Shown here: positions 21,201 through 37,053 of the stretch, one piece after another
How the letters are laid out: each line of letters begins with the position of its first letter
Numbering within the stretch: position 1 is the stretch's first letter
Origin: Phallusia fumigata
Lineage: Eukaryota; Chordata; Ascidiacea; Phlebobranchia; Ascidiidae
Length of the DNA: 41,957 nucleotides
Assembly: GCA_008931825.1 (NCBI GenBank)
Contig: QXVZ01020571.1
Location: forward strand, 1-41,957
Direction of reading: 5' to 3'
Position numbers and translations under genes: made by a program
The notes under the pieces: model-generated
The model's input: only the letters and a program-made list of their open reading frames with translations
What the model was told of the DNA's origin: nothing
The model's database searches: none

Positions 21201-24200
21201 AAACCACAAATCGAGCTTTTTTAAATTTATACCCCACCTGCGTCATTGATGACAAATGAGTAGGAAAGTTGGTTAGGCCTGAAATGTATTGATTCTGTCA
21301 AAAGTTCTTCAACTGTCACATCAACTGCCACTACTCCAATCAATTTGCCTCCGCTGTATACTGGCAAGCTTCCGGTTATTATAAGCCCTAAAAACAACTT
21401 TAGTGTATTATTTTTTGACCAAAAAAAGGATTATAAGCCATTAAAACAACTTTAGTGTATTCTTTTTGACCCAAAACGATACTCGTTGCACTATTTTTAA
21501 GGGGTTTGAAACCGAGAAGATCCCGCAGAGGAATTCCGATTAGCTTTTTATGTCTGTCTGTGGGTCGAGCGCCTCAGACCATTCGATTCGACAATATTTC
21601 CAAATTTATTCGCATCAACTTACCTAGTCCCCACGCGTCACGGTAAGGAACAGTCCATATTGGATCATTGGTTGCATGGCCGGCTAAAGCAAAAAAATTG
21701 TAATATGTCGCCATTTGATTACGTAGATTTGAAGGGTTTTTGATGTGGGTGAAAGCCTGGTTTTCCTAAACAAAAACAGAATTGTCAGATATGGAAAACT
21801 AAAGACAAATACAAATAGCAAAAGCTTACTTCAAATTTGGTGCTTTGCACAGAGAGTGACGACATTTTTTTTAATATGTCAAAACCTATGTATACGAAAA
21901 AAAAGAAACAGTTTTTAACCAAGCATCCAATCAGAAACAACCGATTCCAGATTTTACGGCGTAAAAAAATAAACTGAGTAAACCAACTTACTTGCGTTTC
22001 CCAATCCGTAAGTCATTAAGACGACCGAGTTGTTAAAAGCGGAATTTCGGTTTTTAATTACATTTAAAATTTCCTCTTCGCTTTCTCTGGGTTCCCCGTC
22101 CGAAATGAACAGAATTATGCGATCAACCTCTGATTTAAAAACATTTGTTTTGTCGGCTGCGACACTGGCTTTTTCATGTCAAGAATCACTTAATTACGTT
22201 GCTTACCGTTCACACAACCCTAATTTTGCTTCACTAACTGGCAATCAGTCACATGTTACCTGAAGACGAATTCTGTTCGTTGTCGAAATATGTAAATGCT
22301 TTTTCCAGGGCTGGTTTATAGCTGGTTGCGCCTGCGAAGTACAAAATGGATCAAACAGGGATGAAAGTAAATTTACCATAAAACAGTCGCTGACCTCCTG
22401 CAGAAAGAGATTCCACAAATGCCGAGACCTTCTTTTTGTTTCGGGTTGTAGCTTTGGCGAGGATGTCAGCGAAGCAAGGATCATACCCTTTCGAAGGCAC
22501 CGTGTGAGTTGTGTCGGAAAATCCCAAGACAGCAAACNCTTTAGTGTATTTTTGTTTGACCAAAAAAAGGATTATAAGCCATTAAAACAACTTTAGTGTA
22601 TTATTTTTGACCCAAAACGATACTCGTTGCACTATTTTTAAGGGGTTTGAAACCGAGATGATCCCGCGGACAAATCCCAATCAGTTTTTCTATGTCTGTC
22701 TGTGGGTCGAGCGCCTCAGACCATTTGATTCGACAATATGTCCAAATTTATTCGCAAACTTACCTAGTCCCCACGCGTCACGGTAAGGAACAGTCCATAT
22801 TGGATCATTGGTTGCATGGCCGGCTAAAGCAAAAAAGTTGTAATATGTCGCCATTTGATTCCGAAGATTTGAAGGGTTTTTGATGTGGGTGAAAGCCTGG
22901 TTTTCCTAAACAAAAACAAAATCGTCAGATATGGAAAACTAAAGACAAATACAAATAGCAAAAACTTACTTCAAATTTGGTGCTTTGCACAGAGAGTGAC
23001 GACATTTTTTTTAATATGTCAAAACCTATGTACACGGAAAAAAAGAAACAGTTGTTAACCAAGCATCCAATCAGAAAGAACCGATTCCAGATTTTACGGC
23101 GTAAAAAAATAAACTGAGTAAACCAACTTACTTGCGTTTCCCAATCCGTAAGTCATTAAAACGACCGAGTTGTTGAAAGCGGAATTTCGGTTTTTAATTA
23201 CATTTAAAATTTCCTCTTCGCTTTCTCTGGGTTCCCCGTCCGAAATGAACAGAATTATGCGATCAACCTCTGATTTAAAAACATTTGTTTTGTCGGCTGC
23301 GACACTGGCTTTTTCATGTCAAGAATCACTTAATTACGTTGCTTACCGTTCACACAACCCTAATTTTGCTTCACTAACTGGCAATCAGTCACATGTTACC
23401 TGAAGACGAATTCGGTTCGTTGTCGAAATATGTAAATGCTTTTTCCAGGGCTGGTTTATAGCTGGTTGCGCCTGCGAAGTACAAAATGGATCAAACAGGG
23501 ATGAAAGTAAATTTACCATAAAACAGTCGCTGACCTCCTGCAGAAAGAGATTCCACAAATGCCGAGACCTTCTTTTTGTTTCGGGTTGTAGCTTTGGCGA
23601 GGATGTCAGCGAAGCAAGGATCATACCCTTTCGAAGGCACCGTGTGAGTTGTGTCGGAAAATCCCAAGACAGCAAACTGTATGTAACATGGAAACTACTT
23701 GTGCTTTTTACAGTGGTATGGCGTTTTACCTTCGATATAACATGGTCTTCGGGGACCGGTAAAATGACATTTTGCCAAAATGAAATATTTACGGTGCAAA
23801 TTAAACTTACACTGTCTTTGGCATTTAAAGTGTTGATCACAGTTTTTACTGCTTGTTGCGCCAGCTGCATTAAAACCACTCCATTTGCGGAGGATGTTCG
23901 CATAGACTTGCTGATATCCACTACCAGTACGAGATGTTTTGGTGCGGGAACATTTGCTTCGACGTACCATGGCCTGTCCAATAACAAACGATTACAATTT
24001 TTAGCATTATCATGAGAACACTGGACAAACTGCAACCAGGTTACCTGATTCTGTTGTCGTATGAATTGCAGTCGTCTGTTGGGTCCGCCGGAAATACAGA
24101 AGTAACTCCTTGTTCGCTACCGAAGTATTGCCATTTAATAGAAGGTAAATGTTGTGAATTCTCTTTGCACGTTTGGAGAAACTTGTTGTTTAGATGAACA

Positions 24201-24874
24201 GTTTTGTTCGGAGACGAAGATGAAATCTGTTCGCAATATTGACTCGTGGCCTACACAACAGTTGAGGGTTTTCTCCTGGTATTTTTGTTTGTTTTCACCG
24301 ATGTTTACCGTTTTTGTATTAAACTGTGGATCATAACTGATTTCCTTTCGTGAATCGAACGAGCAGCAAGTCTGCACAGGAAAATTTTTCTCGTCGTACG
24401 AGTCGAGCACCGCATCGCGAAGTCTCCTCACAGCCACAACCCGATCACCGAACTTGCTTCCAAACGACTTAACCAGCTATAAACCGATTGTTACTACTAG
24501 GGTAGCTATGGTAAAAATAACTTGTTCTTTTTATTTGCATATATTGGTGTAATTAGTAACGTGATTGTTACAATCTTGTTGAAAACTGAAGCTTACCGAA
24601 TTGAGAAGATGTTCCCCATTGAGATGAGTCTGACTATATCGGAGACTATCAAAATGGTTCTAAAATTTCAAATTGAAATGAATATGCCTGCTGGTTGCAG
24701 TTAATCACGCTATTCTATAACATATACCTGTATCTTTTTGTATTTCAACGCGTCGACAGTAAGATTTTGAATTTTTGACAGTAACACGTCTGGATCGAAT
24801 TCAGGAAAGTCGGTCTGACTCTTAACACATCGCAGGAGAAATATTAACATACAAAGAACTAAGTATTTTACCAT
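18199..24874 (-). CDS. CACHD1: CACHD1-like VWA and Cache domain protein (alpha2/delta family), 22 exons, 1101 aa
   Basis: This is a single-pass surface protein of the calcium-channel alpha2/delta superfamily. Exons, 5' to 3' on the minus strand, are 24874-24728, 24476-24309, 24250-24045, 23973-23730, 23676-23517, 23471-23400, 23269-23132, 23025-22970, 22905-22764, 21387-21238, 21092-20975, 20914-20806, 20742-20580, 20509-20403, 20341-20166, 20096-19986, 19917-19792, 19599-19416, 19348-19181, 19118-19021, 18725-18604 and 18539-18199. All phases match over 3306 nt. Residues 1-19 are a signal peptide. A VWA-N region (IKWQYFGSEQG) leads to RIRPWY at 172-177. A VWA domain carries a metal-site motif D193-I-S195-K-S197 and FISDGEP. 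Two Cache regions follow (WTVPYRDAWGLG, GVVAVDVTVEELL; then FDPTLRPWF, CGVMAVDILL), and then a Cys-rich stretch. A transmembrane helix spans about 998-1019, followed by RRRK and a tail of about 80 residues. The tail and membrane helix, plus the CC...FNT motif, fit CACHD1 better than GPI-anchored CACNA2D1-4. The assembly duplicates exons 5-9; the right-hand copy was used. Confidence 0.88.
21378..21475. repeat. Local tandem repeat of about 52 bp, two copies
   Basis: The unit ATAAGCC..AAAACAACTTTAGTGTATT followed by a T-rich TTTTTTGACC run occurs twice in a row. The same pair lies near 22539-22615 at the start of the other duplicated block. Misassembly at this short repeat may have seeded the duplicate join. 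Confidence 0.7.
21398..22537. repeat. Left copy of a 1.14-kb duplication in the CACHD1-like gene (probable second haplotype)
   Basis: This block repeats 22539-23677 at an offset of about 1140 bp with scattered substitutions and small indels, including one 2-bp indel. It holds second copies of five minus-strand exons: 22536-22377, 22331-22260, 22129-21992, 21885-21830 and 21765-21624. Its first exon copy ends one base before the single N at 22538 and has lost its splice acceptor. If both copies were used, the phase-1 end of the last duplicated exon would meet a phase-0 exon, breaking the frame. Two alleles joined in tandem by the assembler is the simplest reading. Confidence 0.85.
22538..22538. 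other. Single ambiguous base at the duplication junction
   Basis: The only isolated N in the window sits exactly where the left duplicated block ends and the right block begins, which marks an artificial join. Confidence 0.9.
22539..23677. repeat. Right copy of the 1.14-kb duplication
   Basis: This block contains intact exons 5-9 of the CACHD1-like gene, with an intact acceptor before exon 5 (intron reading CATACAG into the exon at 23676). It joins upstream exon 4 in frame and was used for the gene model. Confidence 0.85.
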
Positions 24875-24997
24875 GCTTAAAGCCTAATTTCTTTTCGTCT
24901 TTTGCTTTTCAACAAAACAAAAATGTTTAAACTAAACACATCGAAAACAAATGTCAAAGGTCACATTGTGCCTGGAAAACACAGAAACATTAAAATG

Positions 24998-25005
24998 TGA
25001 CGTCA
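24998..25005. promoter_or_regulatory. CRE-like octamer TGACGTCA upstream of the CACHD1-like gene
   Basis: This is the perfect palindromic CREB/ATF recognition octamer, 124 nt upstream of the CACHD1-like start codon. Function is inferred only from the motif and position. Confidence 0.35.
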
Positions 25006-26782
25006 TCAACACGGCACGCGAAGTCATTAACATTTCAACATAACTTGTAAACTGGCACGCTGTGTTCAAAAAGGTTTTCGACCCCTGTATTAAACCCAAG
25101 TTTGGATGTTTTTACTGTTTCCATTTCCAGCACTAATTAATGAACGAAACTCATGCTGCGGGTTTTGTGGAGTGTTTAATTGCCAAAAGTGCTATACGCT
25201 TAACATTGAATTGAAATCGCCGGGGGCTATTTACACGAATTTATCGATGCTCGACAGTCAGATTTTAGCCTTACTCACGCACTGTCAAATTTAACTAAAA
25301 CAATTACACCATTTTTTATCTCTTTTTTTCTGCATGTTTCCCCTTTTCTCAACGTTTGATTATAGCACATGTCCCGATGAATCACAAAGGGCGATTTTGT
25401 GGTCATACTTTATAAACGTACAAGAAGAGGGAACTTCGTTACATTTATCTGCACAATATTTTGCAGTTTTGTTCACATAACCTGATACCAAAATAAACGT
25501 AAATTTTATACAACAATTACATTTGACACCTTACAAAAACACTTAATAAAGTTAAAACGTCTCAATTCGGATTCCATCGATTTTGCGTGTATACCAATCG
25601 TTGTGTAAGACAATCCTTTTTGACGTCACTGATAAAAAGTTACCCTATTGAAAATGCCCCCTTGCAAACTTTCTAGTTTTGTGCTTTGCTTTTGCTTCTA
25701 ATACTTTGTATTCGTTTAACCACACTGCTGCAAATTTCCCAAAATTTGAAACTAGTGTTACACACCAGATAGGTTGGGGCATGTCTCTCAAATTGCTGGA
25801 ATTTCCAAGATGTATTCAAATCTTATCTCGCAAACAAAGCTTTCTGTCTTGAACTTTATAAATTTGTTACATAGGCGAGAACTAAGTTTTTTTGCACTTT
25901 TTGCAGGTCGGGTCAAACTTCGGCCCAAAAATCGTCTGCAATATGTAAATTTCTGCATCTGCTTAAGCTGCAAAGCGTCCTAATAGAAGTAATGAGGCTA
26001 TCGTAAAAACATTTTCGCACAAACATATTTTGTTATTGGTTCAACGAGGCGGTGTGTTTTACAAACCCATTTTGTCTCATTTAGCTGCGCTTGAAAAACT
26101 TGTGCAACGGATATGGCTGGGATATTCCAGTCATGTGATTCGGTGGATAGCCCAGGGCACGTAAACTCGACTTATTTTGGCGTGGGCATTGAACTGAAAC
26201 TAAACCTTTGACATTATCTACTCAAACCTGTTGTGGTTTTAATGAACAAAATTTAAAATGTTTTTTAATACAACATTTTTACATTATCTTTTTTTGTGTC
26301 CAATCGGCGCATTCACGTGGAAGTCTCCAGTTTATTTTAATTTGTACGCTTTTAGGTTTAAAGGATTTCATAATATTAGTTGCTACTGGTTGTGTTACGA
26401 AAGAGGCAACATTGAAAATATTTTTAGCAGAATCATAAAGTGGAATTCTGTAGGTTTATAAGACTTTTTTGCATACTTTTGTAATGTGCACCACTATTGA
26501 CTACGTACAGATACGTTACTGTTATCCGTTTTTCTTAAGTGACGTCACCAGTCAGTGGTCACAATCGAACAGAAAAAGACACTTTTGTTTACAAATTAGT
26601 TTTTTCGTTGACAAACGTGCATTAAGTGTTTTTATTGTTTTGCTGGGCATAAAAAATGCGAGACAAGAGTAATAATAGGGCAGCGAATTATTCTGACTAG
26701 TGCATTTTTCAATTGCTTGAAATTAAAACAGAAGAGCAACTAAAGCAGTGTATAGCAATTTCAGATTGAAAAGTGATTTATC

Positions 26783-26880
26783 CTCCGCGCAATATTTTGG
26801 TTTTGACACTACAATCCGCGCACTTTCGGTGATTTGAGTACAAATCCGCGCACAATTTTACAATCCGTGGACACAATCTT
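26783..26880. repeat. Cluster of four CCGCGCA-like motifs
   Basis: CCTCCGCGCAATA, AATCCGCGCACTT, AATCCGCGCACAA and AATCCGTGGACAC occur at spacings of 20-30 bp. This is GC-rich sequence in an otherwise AT-rich region. A fifth, partial copy (AATCCGCACAA) is near 27270. It may be a short-repeat relic or a binding-site array. Confidence 0.45.
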
Positions 26881-27424
26881 CACAAACTGCTTTATATTGT
26901 AAATAGATGATTTTTGGCGAAAAAATCTTACAATTTCAACAGTTACCAATACCATCTTTAACAGTGACGCTATGTCATTTCGGTGAAATCAAAAACACAT
27001 AAAATTATCTTACCTTGCACAAAAAGCAGGTCAGGGTGTGTTGCCGAATATTGGAAGCTTACTAGCGTGACATGAGTGAAAATGGTTGCGGAGCACTGTT
27101 CTGTTTCACAATTTCGTGTGTATTGAAGCGTGGCTAACATCGAGTTGCATCAAATAAGTGGATTGCCACTGCCAGTTTATTCTGTTTTCAGCTGTAGCTA
27201 TCAGGACAAAGCATTAGAAGTCAGTGATGTTTCAAAAGTTGTCCGTGCAAAACATTTTTTTAGGGCGCAAATCCGCACAAAAAAAATTTTTGAAAATAAA
27301 TCCTCCTCTCAGAAATTAAACTTTCCAATCTGGTAGCAGTTGTGTGAGATATTTTGTCTGTGTTTGTAGAGACTAAGTAGTACGCTAATGGAAATTCGTC
27401 ATCCAAAAACAAATACTGGAAAAC

Positions 27425-31378
<3,954 letters not shown>

Positions 31379-31785
31379 TAATGAAGTCTTTTATAGTGTT
31401 ATGTGTTTGAACATTCAGTGCTAAGCAAGGGCATAATTTAGTTGAAACAAGTGCAATGGTTGGCTGATGCTGTAGACTTGTTGGGTAAATTTACTAGCAG
31501 TTAACTGGATGAGAGCACATGTACCAGCATTCTTGTACTGTTTGCTACTGTACATAATCCACATACTATATATCTTCATGTAGTTTTTTGCATATACTGT
31601 AAAGGAACGGTGCTAAGCCTAATGCCAATTTGTTTCTCAGTTTCATCTCTACAAGCACACCCAGACCTGATAAACCAAAAACATTTTCCATGAAATCAAT
31701 ACCTTGACACATCTGTTTCTACGCAAGTTTTTCTTGTGGTTGTGTAAATGTTTATGATGACATTGCGAGATGGCATGTACAAAGC

Positions 31786-31970
31786 AATAAAGCTATTTTT
31801 CACTGCTTGAAGGAGAATATAGTGTGCAAAATAACTGTAGGTCCAGCTAAAGTGGTTTGTGCAAAGGCACAATTAACCTGTGATTTTAATATCATATAAG
31901 TTTGTGCCCAGTAAGGCACAGTTTGCACAACACTGCAGGCACATAAGTCATTTTATGGAAGCAAAATAAA
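31786..31970 (+). terminator. Two candidate polyadenylation signals of TBC1D23
   Basis: AATAAA occurs at 31786-31791 and at 31965-31970, about 410 and 590 nt after the stop at 31376-31378. Either could end the transcript before the repeat array that starts near 32085. Confidence 0.5.
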
Positions 31971-32084
31971 ACTTGAACTTAAACAAAGAGTGTTTCATTT
32001 GTATACCTACAAAAGAACAAGACAGCCAAGGCCAGGCAAAAGGAAATATGATATTTACTTGAATAACTGACATTTCAAAGGTCA

Positions 32085-33644
32085 ACTATAAGGGTGGCAT
32101 TCGAATGTTTAACAATTTGGCCCATTTTAGGGGGCTAGTGGGGTAACTGCTGGGACTATGGAGTAAAACACATCAATTATTACACAACAAGACATGTAGT
32201 ACAAACTATCCAAATTTCATGCAATTCGAACATTGTTTAACAATCTAACCCTTTTTAGGGGGCTAGTGGGGTAACTGCTAGGGCTATGGGGTAAACACTT
32301 CAATTTATGCACAACAATGACATGTAATACAAACTGTCTGAATTCAATCCAATTTGGAGATTGTTTAACAATTTGACCCATTTTAGGGGGATAGTGGGGT
32401 AACTGCTGGAACTATGGAGTAAAACACATCAATTAGTACACAACGATGACATGTAGTACAAACTGTCCAAATTTTATGCAATTAGGACATTGTTTAAATT
32501 CCCTTTTTAGGGGGCTAGTGGGGTAACTACAGGGACTATGGGGTAAAACACATCGAATATTCCACCAAAATGACATGTTATACAAATTGTCCAAATTTCA
32601 TCCAATTCGGAGATTGTTTGATATAACTGCTGGGGCTATGGGGTAAAACACATGAATTTATACACAACAATGACATGTAATACAAACTGTCTGAATTTAA
32701 TCCAATTCGGACATTGTTTAACAATTTGACCGATTAAAGGGGGCTAGTGGGGTAACTGCTGAGGCTATGGGGCAAACACATCGATTATTGCACCACAATG
32801 ACATGTTATACAAACTGTCCAAATTTCATCCAATGCGGACATTGTTACATAATTTGACCCATTTACCCAATTTAGAGGGCTAACTGGGCTACGAGGTCAA
32901 ACAAAACTGATGACACAACTCCATGACCATATCTAACAACTGTTAAAGTTTCATCCAAATCCGCCAAACATTTGATGCCAAAGTGCAAAGACATAGTGCA
33001 AGGAAATATTTCATCCTTTTGGGGGCTAGTGGGGTAACCACTGGGGCTATGGGGTAAAACACATCAAATATTGCACCATAATGACATGTTATACAAACTG
33101 TCCAAATTTTATGCAATTAGGACATTGTTTAACAATTTAACCCTTTTTAGAGGGCTAGTGGGGTAACCACTGGGGCTATGGGGTAAAACACATCAAATAT
33201 TGCACCATAATGACATGTTATACAAACTGTCCAAATTTTATGCAATTAGGACATTGTTTAACAATTTAACCCTTTTTAGAGGGCTAGTGGGGTAACCACT
33301 GGGGCTATGGAGTTAAACTAAACTCATGACACACCGCCTTTACCATATCTACCAGCTGTGAAAGTTTCATCCAAATCCGTCAAACATTTCATGCCAAAGT
33401 GCATAGACATAGTTCAGGGAAATATTTCATCCTTTTGGGGGCTAGCGGGGTAACCATTGGGGCTATGGAGTCAATCGAAAAGGACGATACACCGCCTTTA
33501 CCATATCTACCAGCTGTGAAAGTTTCATCCAAATCCATCACATATTTCATGCCAAAAGTGCATGGACAAGCTACAGGGAAGAAAAAACAAAAAACAAACA
33601 GAGTGAAACCCCCCCCCCCCCCCTTCAGGAAGGGGACCCATAAT
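32085..33644. repeat. Repeat-family copy A with an internal minisatellite
   Basis: The copy begins ACTATAAGGGTGGC and ends CAGGAAGGGGACCCATAAT. Its interior is a tandem array of about ten units near 127 bp, each with GGGGCTAGTGGGGTAACTGC, ACAAACTGTCCAAATTTCAT and CATTGTTTAACAATTTGACC. Unit starts include about 32131, 32258, 32386, 32511, 32739, 33022, 33151 and 33279; the larger gaps are units with deletions or a different unit type (CATATCTACCAGCTGTGAAA). A C13-15 run lies near 33608-33622. No long protein frame is present. The same two ends bound the copies at 36151-37053 and 37898-38157. Confidence 0.8.
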
Positions 33645-33954
33645 TAGCTACACTCTTTCAATGACTGTCTGCTGACTAACCTGCTACACATTTTTATTTT
33701 TGAATGCCTGATTAGATGCTGTTTAAATATACAAAAATACCACATTCTTTAAGCTGCTGGAAAAAAAGAAAATATTTACACACATTTCTGGGCAAAAAGC
33801 GAATGTACACATAGACAATAAATATTGAGACAGAAAACAGACATGTAACACTCTAAAAGGAAAGTCAAACACAACTGTACAAAAAGGTGCAGCAATAATT
33901 ATAGAAGAAGCATGAATAGCTAACTCAATTTGTTTGCATGCTCCAGTCAGTGGG

Positions 33955-33960
33955 TTTATT
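33955..33960 (-). terminator. Probable polyadenylation signal of UBE2G1
   Basis: Minus-strand AATAAA lies about 300 nt beyond the UBE2G1 stop at 34263-34265. The 3' UTR would then stop before the repeat array. Confidence 0.45.
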
Positions 33961-34262
33961 TTCGAAAAAAGAGGAAAAGTTGGCAAATTTCGCGAGACAG
34001 GAAGAAAATATTGAAATTGTAAAAAGTGATCAAGAAAAATAAAAAACTCTTTATCTTGAGTTCAAATACGATTAATAGACTAAAACTTGTTCACCTCATC
34101 TTTAATGACTGAAATATCCAAACAATCTAACACCAACACCATTTCACATTCTAGCCGCATAGACAACACATTTAAATCAAGCTGCGAATGGCTACTTTTC
34201 GCTGTGACAGGCAGTAAGTGAATGTTAAGAGGTTCCAGTTACATATCATAGAAACACCTGAA

Positions 34263-35320
34263 TTACAATTCTTCTTGACTTTTTCGTACACATCTGGCAA
34301 CATTTTTTTTAAACTTTTGCCTGTCTTCTCTAAATTGTTTCTGGAAAAACAAAAATGAATGGAGAATATTTTTTCCAATCGTTTGGATTAGAAATACAAT
34401 AAACCAAAAAAAACATGATTTTTACTTACTGCGGCATCAACGTTGGCAGGTGATTCATCATTGGGGTCACAAAGCATGCTGATGACACTTACCTAAAGAC
34501 AGAAAAGTTATTGTAAGTTACATAACATAAAATTTTTTTGCTAACTTTATACATGAAAAATTACATACCATGATGGTCTCAACTGTGTGAACTGGAAGCC
34601 ACCTTTCAGCAGCAGTCTCATAACCATATTTGTCATCACCAGGTTCATGTAATATAGAAATACAAACAGATCCATCTAGGCCCACTGCAGAATACAAGGA
34701 TTTCCTTCAAATTTGTTTATCAGTGATATGTGCCACAACTAATAAAAAGTGGTGTCCAAATAACTTTTGAAACTATACACCATATTTTGAATAGCTTTTA
34801 AATGCAGGATTAAAAAAGTTGCAGATTGGTTGTACATACCATTTGGGTGCCAGGTTTCTGAAATAAATTTCATTTTAGGAGGCTTTTGTGGGTAATCTTG
34901 TGGAAATGTTAGGTGAGCTTTGAAATATCCCCCGTCGCTGCAACAAGTTTTCCAATGTAAAAAAAATTGGCCACCGACAATTTTCAAAAAATACTTACTA
35001 CAATGAGTCTGCAGGTCCAATAATTATGACTTCCCACTTGAAAATGTTATCTTCATCTACTAACCCAGCACTGAAACCATCTACTGGGCGCCTTTTAAGT
35101 TCTTTACAAAAAAAGATGCATGAAATAAACTTTCATGGTTAGTTTAGGTTGTTACTGATCTGTGTATGTCTTTTATTCGTCAAATATTGGAAGTAGGGAA
35201 GTTTAAAGTAAAACTATCACAACCTACAAATCCAAGACCTACCACAACAACATTTATAAGATTTATGCACCAACCTGCAAGCTGCTTCCTCAAGAGCAAA
35301 ACAGACTGGGGAACAGCCAT
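34263..35320 (-). CDS. UBE2G1: Ubiquitin-conjugating enzyme E2 G1, 6 exons, 167 aa
   Basis: This is an E2 enzyme that receives ubiquitin from E1 as a thioester on its catalytic cysteine and passes it on with an E3, classically as Lys48 chains. Exons, 5' to 3' on the minus strand, are 35320-35275, 35101-34999, 34937-34840, 34684-34569, 34492-34430 and 34340-34263. Phases match over 504 nt. The UBC fold fills the protein. Visible landmarks are RRPVDGFSAGL, YDGGYFKAHLTFPQDYP, PPKMKFISETWHPN (the HPN motif), the active site GSVCISILHEPGDD with Cys90, and RWLPVHTVETIM. The acidic/Gly insertion after the cysteine is typical of the G1/R1/G2 group. The length matches the 170-residue human protein. 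One intron acceptor (exon 34492) is followed by GTAAGT inside the exon, which is coding here. The gene faces TBC1D23 (convergent) and is surrounded by repeat-family copies. Confidence 0.96.
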
Positions 35321-35519
35321 GTTCAACAAGACACCAGTCAAACACAAATGTTTAAGGTACCACACACAACAAACTTTATTTACGTCCCTGCCAAAAGTGC
35401 AATTGTTTTAATTTCACAAAGAAGCAAACCAAATGAAGTGAGGCTATCACTATATCTCCTTAGAACATACACTATTAAAAGGTTTAAACAAGCTTTCATA
35501 TATTACTAATTTATTTTAT

Positions 35520-35880
35520 ATTGGGCACCATTGGACATTGGTCCATTATATGGGGTTTGTAGGGGTAACCACCCCAGGTACTAAAGTGTAAAACACAGCA
35601 CAAATGTTATGTTCTACAAACAATCCAAATTGCATCTGTTTTGGAAATTGTATAAAAATTGGCCCATTTACAGGGCTAATGGGGTATCTGTTGGGGCTAT
35701 AAGATTAAACAAAAAAATCAATATACCACAGTTGTATGCTCCACAATCTGTCCAAAAATCATTTAATTTGATATGTGTCTGGAAGAAAACAAAACTACTT
35801 TGTACCATTTACAAATTTTACCAATGCAAATGTGTGAATATTGCAAATGTGTAAGGTCAAGTGGTAAAAAAAATCAATAT
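35520..35880. repeat. Diverged fragment of the minisatellite repeat family (copy B)
   Basis: Sequences such as GGGCTAATGGGGTATCTGTT, TGGGGCTATAAG and CAAACAATCCAAATTGCATC match the 127-bp unit at reduced identity. The element ends are not recognisable. Confidence 0.55.
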
Positions 35881-36150
35881 ACAGTTAAGATAACTGCATA
35901 TTAACATTGCTAACATCCATTTCCCTCTGTAAGATAACACTCAACAACATCATGCCCTTTGTATGTTGTTGGTTGCACATTGTCACATGACATTTTTGTC
36001 CCATGAGTATTCAAACCTATCAAGCCCAACTGCTAAGCAACCAGACTGTAGTTAAACGCAACTTTTACCTTTAGGTTGCAACAACATGAGGTATTTGGGT
36101 GTAAATATTATTTTATAAACATGGAAAATAGACACAAACATTTTTGTAAA

Positions 36151-37053
36151 ACTAGAAGGGTGGCTTACCATATATAGACATTCTATTATGCACTATTACC
36201 CGATATTAAAAGATGACATATTCCCCACATTATATTACATTGGGTCTCAGTTACCTGCGCTATTTATGACATGATTGTTTCCGCTGGCAGAAACGCATGG
36301 GTCCCCACACATGCAAAGTTCTACATATTGCGTTTTTCTGAAAACATGCCCAGGCTATAGATGTAAACAAAGCATTCAGCGCACCACAAAAACATGTGTT
36401 ACAAACTGTCCAAGCTGCATCAACTTTGGACATTGTTAAATAACAGTACACATTTTAGGGGGCTGGTGGGGTAACTGCTTGGCCTACAGGGTAAAAACAT
36501 TAACTATTGCACCACAATGACATGTTATACAAACTGTCCAAATTTCATCCAATTCGGACATTGTTTAACTATTTGCCCCATTTAGGGGGCTAGTGGGGTA
36601 ACTGCTGGGGCTATAGGGTAAAAAACATTAATTATTGCACCACAATGACATGTTATACAAACTGTCCAAATTTCATCCAATTCGAAGATTGTTTTATTAT
36701 TTGCCCCATTTTAGGGGGCTGGCGGGGTAACTGCTGGGGCTATAGGGTAAAACACATCAAATATTGCACCACGATGATATGTTATACAAACTGTCCAAAT
36801 TTCATCCAATTCGGAGATTGTTTAACTATTTTTCCCCATTTTAGGGGGCTAGTGGGGTAACCGCTGGGGCTATGGGGTCAAATGAAACAGATGGCACAAC
36901 TTCATGGTCATATCTACCAGCTGTAAAAGTTTCATCCAAATCCACCAAACATTTCATGGCAAAACGACATGGACAAGCTCGGGGTAGAAAAAAAAACAAA
37001 AACAAACCGAGTGAAAACAATATGTGTGGCCTTTCAGGAAGGGGACCCATAAT
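36151..37053. repeat. Repeat-family copy C with minisatellite
   Basis: This copy begins ACTAGAAGGGTGGCTTACCA and ends AGGAAGGGGACCCATAAT. A unique left part of about 200 bp is followed by four 127-bp-type units starting near 36458, 36585, 36713 and 36845. A right part (CAGCTGTAAAAGTTTCATCC, A-rich, GTGAAAACAATATGTG) completes it. It is the best full-length example here. Confidence 0.8.

Larger units (their letters stand above)
24875..27424. other. Divergent intergenic region between the CACHD1-like gene and TBC1D23
   Basis: About 2.5 kb holds the upstream regions of two divergently transcribed genes. I see no coding exon. Perfect TGACGTCA octamers occur at 24998-25005, 25621-25628 and 26540-26547. 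A cluster of CCGCGCA-type motifs lies at 26783-26880. Confidence 0.6.

Noticed and set aside
21398..23677. Duplicated exon blocks as mutually exclusive or tandem exons of the CACHD1-like gene
   Set aside because: Phases are incompatible in series, the left block lacks its first acceptor, and the boundary is a single N. Allelic duplication in the assembly explains all three.
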